Source of the DNA: Oligoflexia bacterium
GTDB taxonomy: Bacteria; Bdellovibrionota; Bacteriovoracia; Bacteriovoracales; Bacteriovoracaceae
DNA: 64,000 nt
Direction of reading: 5' to 3'
Assembly: GCA_015231955.1 (NCBI GenBank)
Contig: JADGAN010000001.1
Coordinates: 345,611-409,610 of the forward strand
Shown here: positions 33,400-42,292 of the stretch, piece by piece
Layout: each line of letters opens with the position of its first letter
Numbering within the stretch: the first letter of the stretch is position 1
Made by a program: the position numbers and the translations under genes
Notes under the pieces: generated by a model
The model's database searches: none
What the model was told of the DNA's origin: nothing
The model's input: only the letters and a program-made list of their open reading frames with translations

Positions 33400-34578
33400 A
33401 TGGAAAAATTGAATCTCAAACTTATGGAAAACAATATTTTAAGAGAAGATGTTGATTGTGTGATCGATTTCCTTAAGGCAGATATTCCTATTCTTACACA
33501 ATCGTCAAAAGTGCGCGAGTTTGAACAAGAGTGGTCAAAATGGCTTGGAGTTAAACATAGTGTTTTTGTTAACTCTGGTTCCTCTGCAAATTTTGTAACT
33601 ATGGCAATTATAAAAGAACTTTATGGTGAAGGAGAGGTGATTGTTCCCCCCCTTACTTGGGTTTCTGATATTGTCTCTGTACTGAAGGCGGGGATGAAAC
33701 CAGTATTTGCAGATATCAATCTTCGAAATCTTGGAATGGATACGGATGAGATTTTAAAAAAGGTAACGAAGAACACCAAAGCGGTTTTTTTAACTCATAT
33801 TCTCGGTTTTAATGCTCTTAACTCTAAACTGGTATCGGAGTTAAAGGAACGCAATATTCCCTTGATTGAAGATGTTTGTGAATCTCATGGGGCCACTTAT
33901 AAAGGTATAAAGTTAGGAAGCTATGGACTCATCTCCAACTTCTCATTCTATTATGCTCATCACTTGAGTACGATTGAAGGTGGAATGATTTGCAGCAATG
34001 ACGATCGAATTTTTCAGATGGCGAGAATTTTCAGATCTCACGGCATGGTAAGAGAAGCGACGGATGAAAACTTAAAGCAGTCGTATATTGTAAATTATCC
34101 AGACCTTTCTCCAGATTTTATTTTTGCTTATCAGGGTAATAATTTTCGCAGCACAGAGTTGAATGCAGTCATTGGACTACAGCAGATTAAGCGACTCGAT
34201 GATAATAACGATAGGAGAAGGGCCAATTTTAAACTCTTTTTAGAAAATCTAGATCCCAAAAAGTATCATACTGATTTTGATGTCGAAGGAAGTTGTAATT
34301 ATGCTTTTGTACTGATGCTAAAGAGGCCAGATTTAGAATTTTGCAATAGAGTGATGAGTAGCTTAAAGCAAGCTGGTGTGGAGTTTAGAAGGGGAACTTC
34401 TGGGGGCGGTAATCAGCTAAGACAGCCTTATCTACAGGGAATTGTTCCTGCTGATTACTACAAGCTATTTCCCAATACTGAACATGTTCATTCTTTTGGT
34501 TTTTATATAGGAAATTTTCCAATTTTAGAACGAGATTTAATTTTAAAACTTTGCCAACTTTTAAATTGTATTGAGTAA
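33400..34578 (+). CDS. ColD/RfbH-like sugar 3-dehydratase (DegT fold, His in place of the PLP lysine)
   Basis: 392 residues from the ATG at 33400, after AAGGA. The fold is that of the DegT aminotransferases, but where they have the Schiff-base lysine this protein reads FYYAHHLSTIEGG (His187-His188). The same His exchange marks ColD and RfbH (E1), PMP-dependent enzymes that remove the C3 hydroxyl of 4-keto-6-deoxy sugars. Later blocks FRSHGM, FRRGTSGGG and FGFYIGNFP also recall ColD. It should therefore make a 3-deoxy-4-keto sugar, probably without a ferredoxin partner if ColD-like; no E3-type reductase is seen nearby. A GT2 and a split transketolase follow directly. Confidence 0.85.
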   Translation: MEKLNLKLMENNILREDVDCVIDFLKADIPILTQSSKVREFEQEWSKWLGVKHSVFVNSGSSANFVTMAIIKELYGEGEVIVPPLTWVSDIVSVLKAGMKPVFADINLRNLGMDTDEILKKVTKNTKAVFLTHILGFNALNSKLVSELKERNIPLIEDVCESHGATYKGIKLGSYGLISNFSFYYAHHLSTIEGGMICSNDDRIFQMARIFRSHGMVREATDENLKQSYIVNYPDLSPDFIFAYQGNNFRSTELNAVIGLQQIKRLDDNNDRRRANFKLFLENLDPKKYHTDFDVEGSCNYAFVLMLKRPDLEFCNRVMSSLKQAGVEFRRGTSGGGNQLRQPYLQGIVPADYYKLFPNTEHVHSFGFYIGNFPILERDLILKLCQLLNCIE

Positions 34579-34583
34579 TTGCA

Positions 34584-35285
34584 ATGAAAACAACATTAAT
34601 GATTTTTACAAAAAATGAAATAGATGGACTTAAGATCGAGTTACCCAAAATCAAACGGGAGTGGGTGGATCAAATTTTGTTGGTGGATGCCTCTGATGAT
34701 GGGACAGCAGAGTATGCTGCCAGCATGGGGTGTGAAGTGTATCGACAAAAAAATCCAGGACTTCGTGCTGCCTACCAAGAATCGTGGCCCTTGATCAAAG
34801 GCGATTGGGTGATGACCTATAGTCCAGATGGCAACTCTCCTCCTGAATATATTCCAAAACTAATCGAGGAGATGAAGAAGGGTTACGATATGGTCATTGG
34901 TTCTCGATACTATAATGGGGATTTGAAGAGTGAGGATGATACGATTATTACTGCTTTTGGGAATCGTATTTTTCGTATTGTGATCAATACGCTCTTTGGT
35001 TTTAATTATACAGATCCAATGACGATTTACAGAATTTATCGCAAGGATCTTTTCCAGGAATTGGATTTGCATCTTGATTCTACCTATCAAGCGTTTGAAA
35101 AATTGTATCGTACAAAGATTGGAGTCGAGCCAATTCTTTCCACACGTTTTGCTAAAAAGAGATTAAAATTGAAAGAAATCTATTGCCATGAACCCTTAAG
35201 AGTAGGCGGAGAGAAAAAATTACAAGTGGTTCGTTGGGGATTGGCGTATATGACCCAGATTATCTGTGAGAGAGTAAAAGCATGA
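34584..35285 (+). CDS. Family 2 glycosyltransferase, dolichyl-phosphate-sugar synthase type
   Basis: 233 residues. GT-A fold with MIFTKNE at the start, VDASDDGT for nucleotide binding, SPDGNSPP in place of the usual DXD loop, and GSRYYNGD plus TDPMTIYRIY as in polyprenyl-phosphate-sugar synthases. It has no C-terminal membrane helices, unlike the two other enzymes of this kind in the window. It may charge undecaprenyl phosphate or transfer the sugar made by the flanking ColD-like and transketolase genes. It overlaps the transketolase N-terminal gene by four bases. The ribosome site is weak. Confidence 0.78.
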   Translation: MKTTLMIFTKNEIDGLKIELPKIKREWVDQILLVDASDDGTAEYAASMGCEVYRQKNPGLRAAYQESWPLIKGDWVMTYSPDGNSPPEYIPKLIEEMKKGYDMVIGSRYYNGDLKSEDDTIITAFGNRIFRIVINTLFGFNYTDPMTIYRIYRKDLFQELDLHLDSTYQAFEKLYRTKIGVEPILSTRFAKKRLKLKEIYCHEPLRVGGEKKLQVVRWGLAYMTQIICERVKA

Positions 35286-36097
35286 ATCTAGAGTTAATAA
35301 AAGAGAAAAGCAAACAGATCTTTATTGAGACCATTAAGGTTCATTGGAAATCAAAAGAGACTAGAGTTGCATCCAGTGTCTCACCGATTGAGATCTTCTG
35401 TGTTCTCTTTTATGGTGGTCTAATGAAATATGATCCCAAAAATCGCTTTGCAGATAATCGTGATCGCTTGATTGTAAGCAAAGGGCATGGATCGATTTGC
35501 CTCTATCCTCTTTTAGCGGATGTAGGTTACTTTGATAAAAGTGAACTCGCTATTGTTGGTGATAAAGAGAGTTTTTTAGGAGGAATTCCTGATCCCGTGA
35601 TCCCCGGATATGAAACCGTTAACGGATCCCTTGGGCATGGGTTGGGAGTTGCTTCTGGAATTGCAAAAGCACTTAAACTCAAAGGGAAGAAAGAAAAAAT
35701 TTTTGTGATGATGGGTGATGGTGAGCTTTGCGAAGGCGCGATCTGGGAAGGGCTGATGTTTGCGGCCCATCATAAACTTACCAATATGATTGCCATTATT
35801 GATAACAATAAAATTAGCATGCTTGATTTTACTAAAAAAATTATTGGTGAAGATTCTTGGTGTGAGAAATTTCAATCCTTTGGCTGGGAAGTGGCAAGAG
35901 TGGATGGACACAACATTGAACAACTCTACTCCATCCTAAAGAGTTGGGAGGTTGAAGGGGATCGGCCACGGGTGTTAATTGCAGATACCATCAAAGGACG
36001 AATGATCCCTGGAATTGAAAATCAACCATTGTCTCATGTCATGTCCATCAGTGAAGAGAGTTATCGTAAGATTTTAGAAGAGAATAAATATGAGTAA
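35282..36097 (+). CDS. Transketolase-like, N-terminal half (ThDP-binding subunit)
   Basis: 271 residues covering the transketolase Pyr/PP-type first half: SKGHGS, NGSLGHGLGVASG, and the thiamine-diphosphate motif from GDGELCEG to the IIDNN end. The second half is encoded by the next gene, with an eight-base overlap. Separate halves are common in secondary and polysaccharide loci, where they act on special sugars rather than in central metabolism. Following a ColD-like dehydratase that should leave a 4-keto sugar, the pair may add a two-carbon unit to that keto group, making a branched-chain sugar. That is inference; supply of a C2 donor or of sedoheptulose phosphate for heptose synthesis is the alternative. 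Confidence 0.85.
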   Translation: MNLELIKEKSKQIFIETIKVHWKSKETRVASSVSPIEIFCVLFYGGLMKYDPKNRFADNRDRLIVSKGHGSICLYPLLADVGYFDKSELAIVGDKESFLGGIPDPVIPGYETVNGSLGHGLGVASGIAKALKLKGKKEKIFVMMGDGELCEGAIWEGLMFAAHHKLTNMIAIIDNNKISMLDFTKKIIGEDSWCEKFQSFGWEVARVDGHNIEQLYSILKSWEVEGDRPRVLIADTIKGRMIPGIENQPLSHVMSISEESYRKILEENKYE

Positions 36098-37058
36098 TTT
36101 TGTTGCAATGAGAGATAGTTTCTTAGAGCGCCTTCATGAATCGATGAAGGAGTATAAAAACAGTGTCTTTTTATGTGCTGATTTTGGATCTCCTGTGGTG
36201 GATCGAATCAGGAGGGACTTTCCAGATCGGTGTATCAATGTGGGAATTGCTGAACAAAATCTGATCAACGTGGGAACAGGGTTGGCATTGGAAGGGTATA
36301 GCGTTTTCTTATACGCCATCGCTCCCTTTATTACCATGAGATGCTATGAGCAGATCAGAGTAAATATTGCGATCTTGCAAGAAGTTCGAAAGATGAACAT
36401 AACATTGATTGGTGTGGGTGCCGGTTGTAGCTATGTGGTCTCGGGGCCGACTCATCAATGTTTTGAAGATTTATCGGTCATGAGAACACTTCCCAATATC
36501 GAGGTGATCTCTCCTTCTGATCACCACCTTTCTGCTGCCGTAGTTGATTATGCACTTAAAGATTTGGGTGGATGCGGGGCCCGTTATTTGCGCCTGGATG
36601 CTCAACTTCAAAATGAAATTTACACCAAAGAGTGTGCGACTTCGGTTTTACAAAATGGCCTTTGTGAAATCATTAAGGGCAGTGATCTATGTATTGTGTC
36701 TACAGGGTATATGACTCATCAGGCGCTGAAAGTTGCAGCGGAGTTCAATCGGGATGGTTCCAAAGTTGGGGTGATCGATTTTGTGAAATTTTTAAATTTC
36801 AACACATCAGAGCTACTAAGTGTTTTAAAGAGGTATCGAAAAATTATAACATTGGAAGAGGGCTTTAAGGGAAAGGGTGGTCTAGATAATCTGATTCAAG
36901 ATTTTGTGTTTGAGCATCATCTTTCAAGAGAGCACGATCTTGCTTCGATGGGGATTCCTCCTCGTTACGGTTTTCAGCTCGGATCGCGAGAGGACATTCA
37001 TACTGCCTATGGTATTGGACGGGATCAGATTGCTCAAAAGGTAAAGATGCTTTTATGA
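36090..37058 (+). CDS. Transketolase-like, C-terminal half
   Basis: 322 residues. Pyrimidine-binding domain with the catalytic Glu in VGIAEQNLIN, GPTHQCFEDL, PNIEVISPSD, and then a C-terminal domain. Together with the 271-residue partner it gives a complete transketolase of about 590 residues. Both halves keep the thiamine-diphosphate residues, so the split is not decay. Overlaps of eight bases with the first half and four with the radical SAM gene after it show coupled translation. The substrate is likely a sugar nucleotide or keto sugar of this locus. Confidence 0.85.
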   Translation: MSNFVAMRDSFLERLHESMKEYKNSVFLCADFGSPVVDRIRRDFPDRCINVGIAEQNLINVGTGLALEGYSVFLYAIAPFITMRCYEQIRVNIAILQEVRKMNITLIGVGAGCSYVVSGPTHQCFEDLSVMRTLPNIEVISPSDHHLSAAVVDYALKDLGGCGARYLRLDAQLQNEIYTKECATSVLQNGLCEIIKGSDLCIVSTGYMTHQALKVAAEFNRDGSKVGVIDFVKFLNFNTSELLSVLKRYRKIITLEEGFKGKGGLDNLIQDFVFEHHLSREHDLASMGIPPRYGFQLGSREDIHTAYGIGRDQIAQKVKMLL

Positions 37059-38503
37059 TAGACATTGTATTTATTAATCCTGGAAATCGAAAAAAAATAT
37101 TTCAATCCTTAGGGATTGAAGTCTCAGCTGTGGAGCCACCCTTTTGTTTGGCGGCGATGGCATCCTACTTGAGGAATAAAAAATATAGTGTGGCGATTAT
37201 CGATTCTAATGCTGAAAATTTCTCTCCAGAACAAACGGTGAGTCGGGTTATTGAGCTGAATCCAAAAATGATTGCGGTGATTGCCCATGGATCACAACCG
37301 TCGGCATCAACTCAAAATATGCCAGATGTTTATGAGATTGCTTCTGCTATTAAAAATAGTTTACCCAACATACCTTTGATTGTAGGAGGACCTCACCCGT
37401 CTGCATTGCCTGAAAGGACATTGCAAGAGAGTTGTTTCGATTATCTCTTGGAGGGAGAGGGATCTTATACACTAGAGCAATTTATTAGTGGTCTGCCTGA
37501 ACACGAAATCAAAGGACTGTGGTGGAAAGATAGCAGTGGCAAGATTTTACATAATGAGAGAATGGATCTTGCCAAAAATCTTAATGAGATTTTACCAGTG
37601 GCCGCCTGGGATCTACTTCCCATGGAAAAGTATCGTGCTCATAATTGGCACTGTTTTGATGATATAGAACATCGTTCGCCCTATGCTGCTATTTATACCA
37701 GTTTTGGTTGTCCTTATAATTGTGTCTTTTGCTGCATCAACGCTCCTTTTGGAAAACCTTCTATTAGGTATCGCAATCCAGAAGTGGTCTTGGAAGAGTT
37801 GGAGCTGCTGGTTCATCGCTATGGAGTGAAAAATCTAAAAATTATTGATGAGCTCTTTATCTTTCAAGAGTCCCATTACTTGAAAATTTTAGAGGGGATC
37901 ATTGAGCGTAACTTGGATCTGAACATTTGGGCCTATGCTAGGGTTGATACCATCAATGAGAGTCTACTTTCAACGCTCAAAAAAGCAGGGGTAAATTGGC
38001 TAGCGTTGGGGATTGAATCCGCTGATGCAAAAGTAAAAAGTGGAAATAAGAAGAAGCTCTTGGCCTGCGATGTTCATGATTTAGTCAGGAAAATTCAAGA
38101 GCACGGGATCCGAGTGATCGGAAATTATATCTTTGGGCTTCCTGAGGATAATTATGATTCGATGGAGAAGACGTTACAGTTGGCCAAAGAGTTAAATTGT
38201 GAATTTGCTAATTTCTATTCTGCAATGGCGTATCCAGGGTCACGCCTATATAAGATGGCGGATGAGAATGGATGGCAGCTTCCTGAAACCTGGATAGGGT
38301 ATTCACAGCACTCGTTTGAGGCATTGCCACTTCCAACCAAACATCTCTCCGCAGGTGAAGTTCTAAAGTTTAGAGATATGGCCTTTCAAAATTATTTCAA
38401 CGATGAAACATACCTATCGATGATTCATCAAAAGTTTGGAGCATTGGTGGTGGATCATATAAAAGAGATCTCCAGTAAAGAAGTAAAGAGGAAGTTTGTT
38501 TAA
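37055..38503 (+). CDS. B12-binding-type radical SAM protein
   Basis: 482 residues. An N-terminal cobalamin-binding-type domain (FINPGNR at the start, GGPHPSALPE near residue 110) precedes a radical SAM domain with Cys219, Cys223 and Cys226 (GCPYNCVFC). GIESAD and AYPGSRLY are further family marks. It follows the split transketolase by a four-base overlap and precedes an MBOAT, so it may methylate or rearrange the same sugar. The family includes C-methyltransferases and enzymes with other radical chemistry; nothing in the sequence picks one. Confidence 0.85.
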   Translation: MIDIVFINPGNRKKIFQSLGIEVSAVEPPFCLAAMASYLRNKKYSVAIIDSNAENFSPEQTVSRVIELNPKMIAVIAHGSQPSASTQNMPDVYEIASAIKNSLPNIPLIVGGPHPSALPERTLQESCFDYLLEGEGSYTLEQFISGLPEHEIKGLWWKDSSGKILHNERMDLAKNLNEILPVAAWDLLPMEKYRAHNWHCFDDIEHRSPYAAIYTSFGCPYNCVFCCINAPFGKPSIRYRNPEVVLEELELLVHRYGVKNLKIIDELFIFQESHYLKILEGIIERNLDLNIWAYARVDTINESLLSTLKKAGVNWLALGIESADAKVKSGNKKKLLACDVHDLVRKIQEHGIRVIGNYIFGLPEDNYDSMEKTLQLAKELNCEFANFYSAMAYPGSRLYKMADENGWQLPETWIGYSQHSFEALPLPTKHLSAGEVLKFRDMAFQNYFNDETYLSMIHQKFGALVVDHIKEISSKEVKRKFV

Positions 38504-38508
38504 TTGTC

Positions 38509-39921
38509 ATGGTGTTTAATTCTGCACTTTTTTTAATTTTTTTTATTGTGGTTTTTGTCTCTTATCGTTTCTGTCAGAAAAACTATAAGATGCAAAATAT
38601 CGTTCTGATGATTGCTAATGTGATCTTTTACTCTTGGTGGGATTGGAGATTTTTGGCGCTTATTTTCTTTTCTGCTGGGATGAATTACTACTGTGCAAAA
38701 AAAATTCACTTAGAATCGAATGAAAGGGATAAAGTTTTATGGCTAAGGATCAATCTCTTTTTAAACTTGTCTCTGCTTGGAGTTTTTAAATATTTCAATT
38801 TCTTTATAGCCAATGTGAACGATTCCCTGACTCTTTTGGGTTTCAATGTCCATTTGCAAACATTGAATATTATCTTGCCACTCGGGATATCCTTCTATAC
38901 CTTGCAGGCGATTAGTTATGTGGTTGATGTCTATGTCGAAAAAATGGATCCCATTGATTCTTGCTTCGATTTTATCCTCTATCTTTCCTTTTTTCCTTTT
39001 TTAACCGCAGGCCCCATCGTTCGTGCAATCGATTTCTTTCCTCAATTAAAGCAGCAGAGGACAGCGACATCAGAGGATTATCATGCTGGCCTATGGTTGA
39101 TCTTTTGGGGATTATTTCAAAAAGTGGTGATTGCCGATAATTGTGCGGTGATTGTGGATAATGTGTTTAGACCCAATGCCCTTGTTGGTGGAGGGGATGT
39201 GCTTTTAGGCGTCTTCTTTTTTACCTTTCAAATCTATGCCGATTTTGCTGGTTATTCTGATATGGCCATTGGCATAGCAAGGATTTTTGGCTTTCAAATA
39301 AAATGGAACTTCAATCTGCCCTACTTGGCAGAAAACCCTAAAGATTTTTGGGATCGATGGCATATTTCTCTGACATCATGGTTGCGAGACTATGTATTCT
39401 CGCCTTTGCTCTATTCCTCCATGCTTTCCAGCAAACACAGAAAGCATATTAAGCTGCGAGTTTATTCTAGTATCGGAGTGACCTTTTTGATCAGTGGTCT
39501 ATGGCATGGGGCCAATTGGACTTTTATCTTATGGGGAATCTTCCATGGTAGCTTCTTGATTCTTCACGATTATTTGAAAATAAAGATCCCTCTCTTTAAA
39601 CCAATCAAGATTTTATCGATGTTTATCTTGATTAATATTAGCTGGTTATTTTTTCGCGCTAATTCTTTTTCGCAAATTAAGTCGATGCTTTTATCTGTGG
39701 GTTCTGGTTTTTCGGTGAATTTAGAGCATAGAGGGATGTGGGAAATCGCTATTTATATTTTTATATTGATGTCTTTACAGTGCATACAAAAGAAAAAAAA
39801 TGATCTGCTCTTTATTCAAAACTATAAAATCTATAGATACTATATTTATTTAATACTTCTTTTGTTTATATTTATTAGTGGAAAATTTGTTTCCAGACAA
39901 TTTATCTATACTGCTTTTTAA
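38509..39921 (+). CDS. MBOAT membrane O-acyltransferase (AlgI-like)
   Basis: 470 residues opening with MVFNSALFLIFF, about 11 membrane helices. Blocks TAGPIVRAIDFFPQL, FQIYADFAGYSDMAIG and WDRWHISLTSWLRDY are present, and the catalytic His is His333 in GLWHGANWTF. Third MBOAT of the window and closest in motif to the one at 19400. An SGNH gene follows after 28 bases, so this too is an MBOAT/SGNH pair. Unlike the two in the minus operon it has no carrier protein next to it, so the acyl donor may be acetyl-CoA or an acyl-ACP made by the divergent operon. Confidence 0.88.
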   Translation: MVFNSALFLIFFIVVFVSYRFCQKNYKMQNIVLMIANVIFYSWWDWRFLALIFFSAGMNYYCAKKIHLESNERDKVLWLRINLFLNLSLLGVFKYFNFFIANVNDSLTLLGFNVHLQTLNIILPLGISFYTLQAISYVVDVYVEKMDPIDSCFDFILYLSFFPFLTAGPIVRAIDFFPQLKQQRTATSEDYHAGLWLIFWGLFQKVVIADNCAVIVDNVFRPNALVGGGDVLLGVFFFTFQIYADFAGYSDMAIGIARIFGFQIKWNFNLPYLAENPKDFWDRWHISLTSWLRDYVFSPLLYSSMLSSKHRKHIKLRVYSSIGVTFLISGLWHGANWTFILWGIFHGSFLILHDYLKIKIPLFKPIKILSMFILINISWLFFRANSFSQIKSMLLSVGSGFSVNLEHRGMWEIAIYIFILMSLQCIQKKKNDLLFIQNYKIYRYYIYLILLLFIFISGKFVSRQFIYTAF

Positions 39922-39949
39922 GAGTTCCTAAGATAAGGATAGAGTGCTT

Positions 39950-41107
39950 ATGAGTAAATTTTCTTCAATTAAGAGAGCTGTTCTATTGCTTTTGCCGGTA
40001 GTGGTCTTATTGTTGCTGGCAGAAGGTGTCTGTCGAATAAAATTCTATTTTGCTCATAATAGAGACTCTTTTTATTTAACAACACCATTTAATGTTCAAG
40101 GGAAACAAAACGTACAAAATACGAATACTGGGGTTGATGTTTATGAAGGGAAAACATCCGATGTTGTAAAGACTGAAAATGTTCTTACTAATAAAGAGTG
40201 TTCCAATAGTAAGCTATTCAGTAAATTTTATAATAAAGAAATGGATGTGACTCATGATGAAAATTGCTTTCGAGGAGATAGGGTTGATTCGAATGCGTAT
40301 AAAGTCTTTATTGTTGGGGATTCAACAGTGGAGGATAGCAGGGCCGTAGATAAGGAGACATTTGCCCATCTTTTGAAAGCGTATCTACCAGAACAATATC
40401 AAAATAAAAGAGTGACTATTACCAGTGCTGGCCGTGGGGCCTACGGATCGGCTTCCACTTTCGAGCATTATGAAGGTAAATTAAAAAAATTCAATCCAGA
40501 TATGATCGTGGTGTATATTGGTTGGAATGAACAGGTGGAAGAGTCGCAATTTGTAGAGGCCGATGGAGCAATTGCGAGCTTTTCTGGAAAAATAGCTCAG
40601 CTGCATCAGAGGTTCCACTATAAGTCGATGCTTTACACCTATTTGGTGGAAAAGTATCATTTCGCCTCCATCGATGAAAGGAAGTATCTGGTCATTGATC
40701 TTAAACGTTTGCAACACAACTTCTCGAAAATTGTAGAGGCCATATCAAAATCCAAAACCAAGTTGGTGGTTGTCTCTCAGCTATCGGTGATTCCGCGATA
40801 CTACTCTGGGGTGGATACCTTTGATACTGCAGCGGTTGAAGAACGGCTGCGTCTCCTTCAAAGTGACAAAAATTACAAGATTGATGCTTTTGAAGTTTTA
40901 GCATTGAATCAACGGTTAGCTGTTGTTTTTATGAGAGATTATTGTCTAAAGAATAAGGTTCCCTATATCAATTTGCTAGCAGATGCGGAAGCCGTTGGTG
41001 ATGAGCAGAGAAAAACATTCTTTCAAGATTTAGCACACACTTTTCCTGAAGGAAATAGGTTTTTGTCCAAAAGTTTAGGGGAGAAGTTGCGTCCCTTTTT
41101 TAATTGA
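39950..41107 (+). CDS. SGNH/GDSL-family protein, partner of the upstream MBOAT
   Basis: 385 residues from the ATG at 39950 (AAGGATAGA upstream); a GTG two codons earlier is less likely. Signal anchor at residues 10-28, a low-complexity linker to about residue 95, then an SGNH domain. The nucleophile box is IVGDSTVEDSRAV, the Asn position reads GWNEQ (Glu for the usual Asp after Asn), and the final His is in DLAHTFPEG. It is probably anchored to the membrane and acts outside, passing acyl groups delivered by the MBOAT. Its last eight bases overlap tail to tail with another SGNH gene on the minus strand. Confidence 0.78.
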   Translation: MSKFSSIKRAVLLLLPVVVLLLLAEGVCRIKFYFAHNRDSFYLTTPFNVQGKQNVQNTNTGVDVYEGKTSDVVKTENVLTNKECSNSKLFSKFYNKEMDVTHDENCFRGDRVDSNAYKVFIVGDSTVEDSRAVDKETFAHLLKAYLPEQYQNKRVTITSAGRGAYGSASTFEHYEGKLKKFNPDMIVVYIGWNEQVEESQFVEADGAIASFSGKIAQLHQRFHYKSMLYTYLVEKYHFASIDERKYLVIDLKRLQHNFSKIVEAISKSKTKLVVVSQLSVIPRYYSGVDTFDTAAVEERLRLLQSDKNYKIDAFEVLALNQRLAVVFMRDYCLKNKVPYINLLADAEAVGDEQRKTFFQDLAHTFPEGNRFLSKSLGEKLRPFFN

Positions 41108-42212
41108 ACTGCAGTGGAAGAAGATTTTCATAAAGAAAATTGGCAACAATGGCGGAACCTGCAGGATTGAGATGCACATGATCTGCTATCTCTGCGAGAG
41201 TGAAATTCATAGTGTTCTCTCTGATTGGAATATAGGGAATGTGATGTTGTTGAGAAATTTGCTTGATAATATGAGTGGCCGTTTGGTGCGCAACAAAGAA
41301 TTCATCGTGGGAAATATCAATGGCATCGTATCCAATGGATGCATTCTCGTCTCGAGAGTTATCTGCTTTAACTAGTGAAGCTTCACTGGCAACTACTACC
41401 TGAACATGATCGTTTTGAATAAGGGTGACTAAATCATTTAAGCTGTTTTGAAAAAGAGTGGCACCAGGAAAGCTATTGGGGGCAGAGATGATTTTAGCTT
41501 TTACTTTATCCTCATTATATAAGACTTTATTCATACCAAGGTACGATAGTTTGCTCCATATGCGTTCAAAGAGAACTGGCACTGCATAAAAGCTGTTCCA
41601 GGGGAAACTCTTGTTGATATAGTCGTATACATCTTCGCGGAAATTCTGAACAAGAGAGGCATCAATAGGTTTCCCATTCGCTTTTTTAAAGTATTTTATG
41701 TCGTTCCAGGTGTGATAAACGATGATTAAATCGGGTTGTAGGTAGCGTATCTTATAGATATAAGTTTGTAGGGAATTCATAACATTGTAACCCGGAACTC
41801 CGGCATTAATGCATTCGATTTTTTTTGAGGGGATCCATTTGGCACTGTTTAAATTTTTTTCTAGAATTTTAGTAAACGTCTCCTTTTCTGAGGAGACGTA
41901 CTCAAAGACAGAGGAACCCCCTAATATAAAGATTCGAAAGACATCTTTTCCTTTGGGCATTGTTATTTCATCCCCTCTAAATCCATATTGATTGATGGTG
42001 ATATCTCTTAGATGTGTGAGTTTTGTCCCCGCACTGATAATTTTTTGATTGGGCCTAATCTCAAAATTAATAAAGGGATGTTCTTGATAGAGAAGATCTC
42101 TCCCTTTAAAGTAGAAGATGGCAATTTGGGTAGTGATGAACAAAGAGAGAAGGAGAGCTAGTGAGATAGTTAGAACATAGAAGATAGCATTTTTTTTATT
42201 GATTTTGATCAA
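41100..42212 (-). CDS. SGNH/GDSL-family protein
   Basis: 370 residues: N-terminal membrane anchor (about 10-32), then an SGNH domain with the nucleophile in ILGGSSVFEYV (GGSS), Asn in HTWNDIKYF, and Asp-His in ADHVHLNPAG. It stands alone on the minus strand between two plus operons, converging on the MBOAT-linked SGNH gene with an eight-base overlap and diverging from a methyltransferase gene. It has no MBOAT partner next to it and could remove acyl groups or work with one of the three MBOATs encoded elsewhere in the locus. Confidence 0.78.
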   Translation of the reverse strand: MIKINKKNAIFYVLTISLALLLSLFITTQIAIFYFKGRDLLYQEHPFINFEIRPNQKIISAGTKLTHLRDITINQYGFRGDEITMPKGKDVFRIFILGGSSVFEYVSSEKETFTKILEKNLNSAKWIPSKKIECINAGVPGYNVMNSLQTYIYKIRYLQPDLIIVYHTWNDIKYFKKANGKPIDASLVQNFREDVYDYINKSFPWNSFYAVPVLFERIWSKLSYLGMNKVLYNEDKVKAKIISAPNSFPGATLFQNSLNDLVTLIQNDHVQVVVASEASLVKADNSRDENASIGYDAIDISHDEFFVAHQTATHIIKQISQQHHIPYIPIRENTMNFTLAEIADHVHLNPAGSAIVANFLYENLLPLQFN

Positions 42213-42292
42213 GATAGCGCCTTTGTAATGAAATTTTAAGGAGAGGATAAATTGTTTTTGTTATAAAAGTCAACTTAACTTGGAGTGAACAG

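Noticed and set aside
33400..34578. Ordinary sugar aminotransferase
   Set aside because: The PLP lysine is replaced by His, as in ColD and RfbH.
35282..37058. Split transketolase as a frameshifted single gene
   Set aside because: Each half has its own start, complete domain and intact motifs, and the eight-base overlap is like other junctions in the operon; split transketolases are common.
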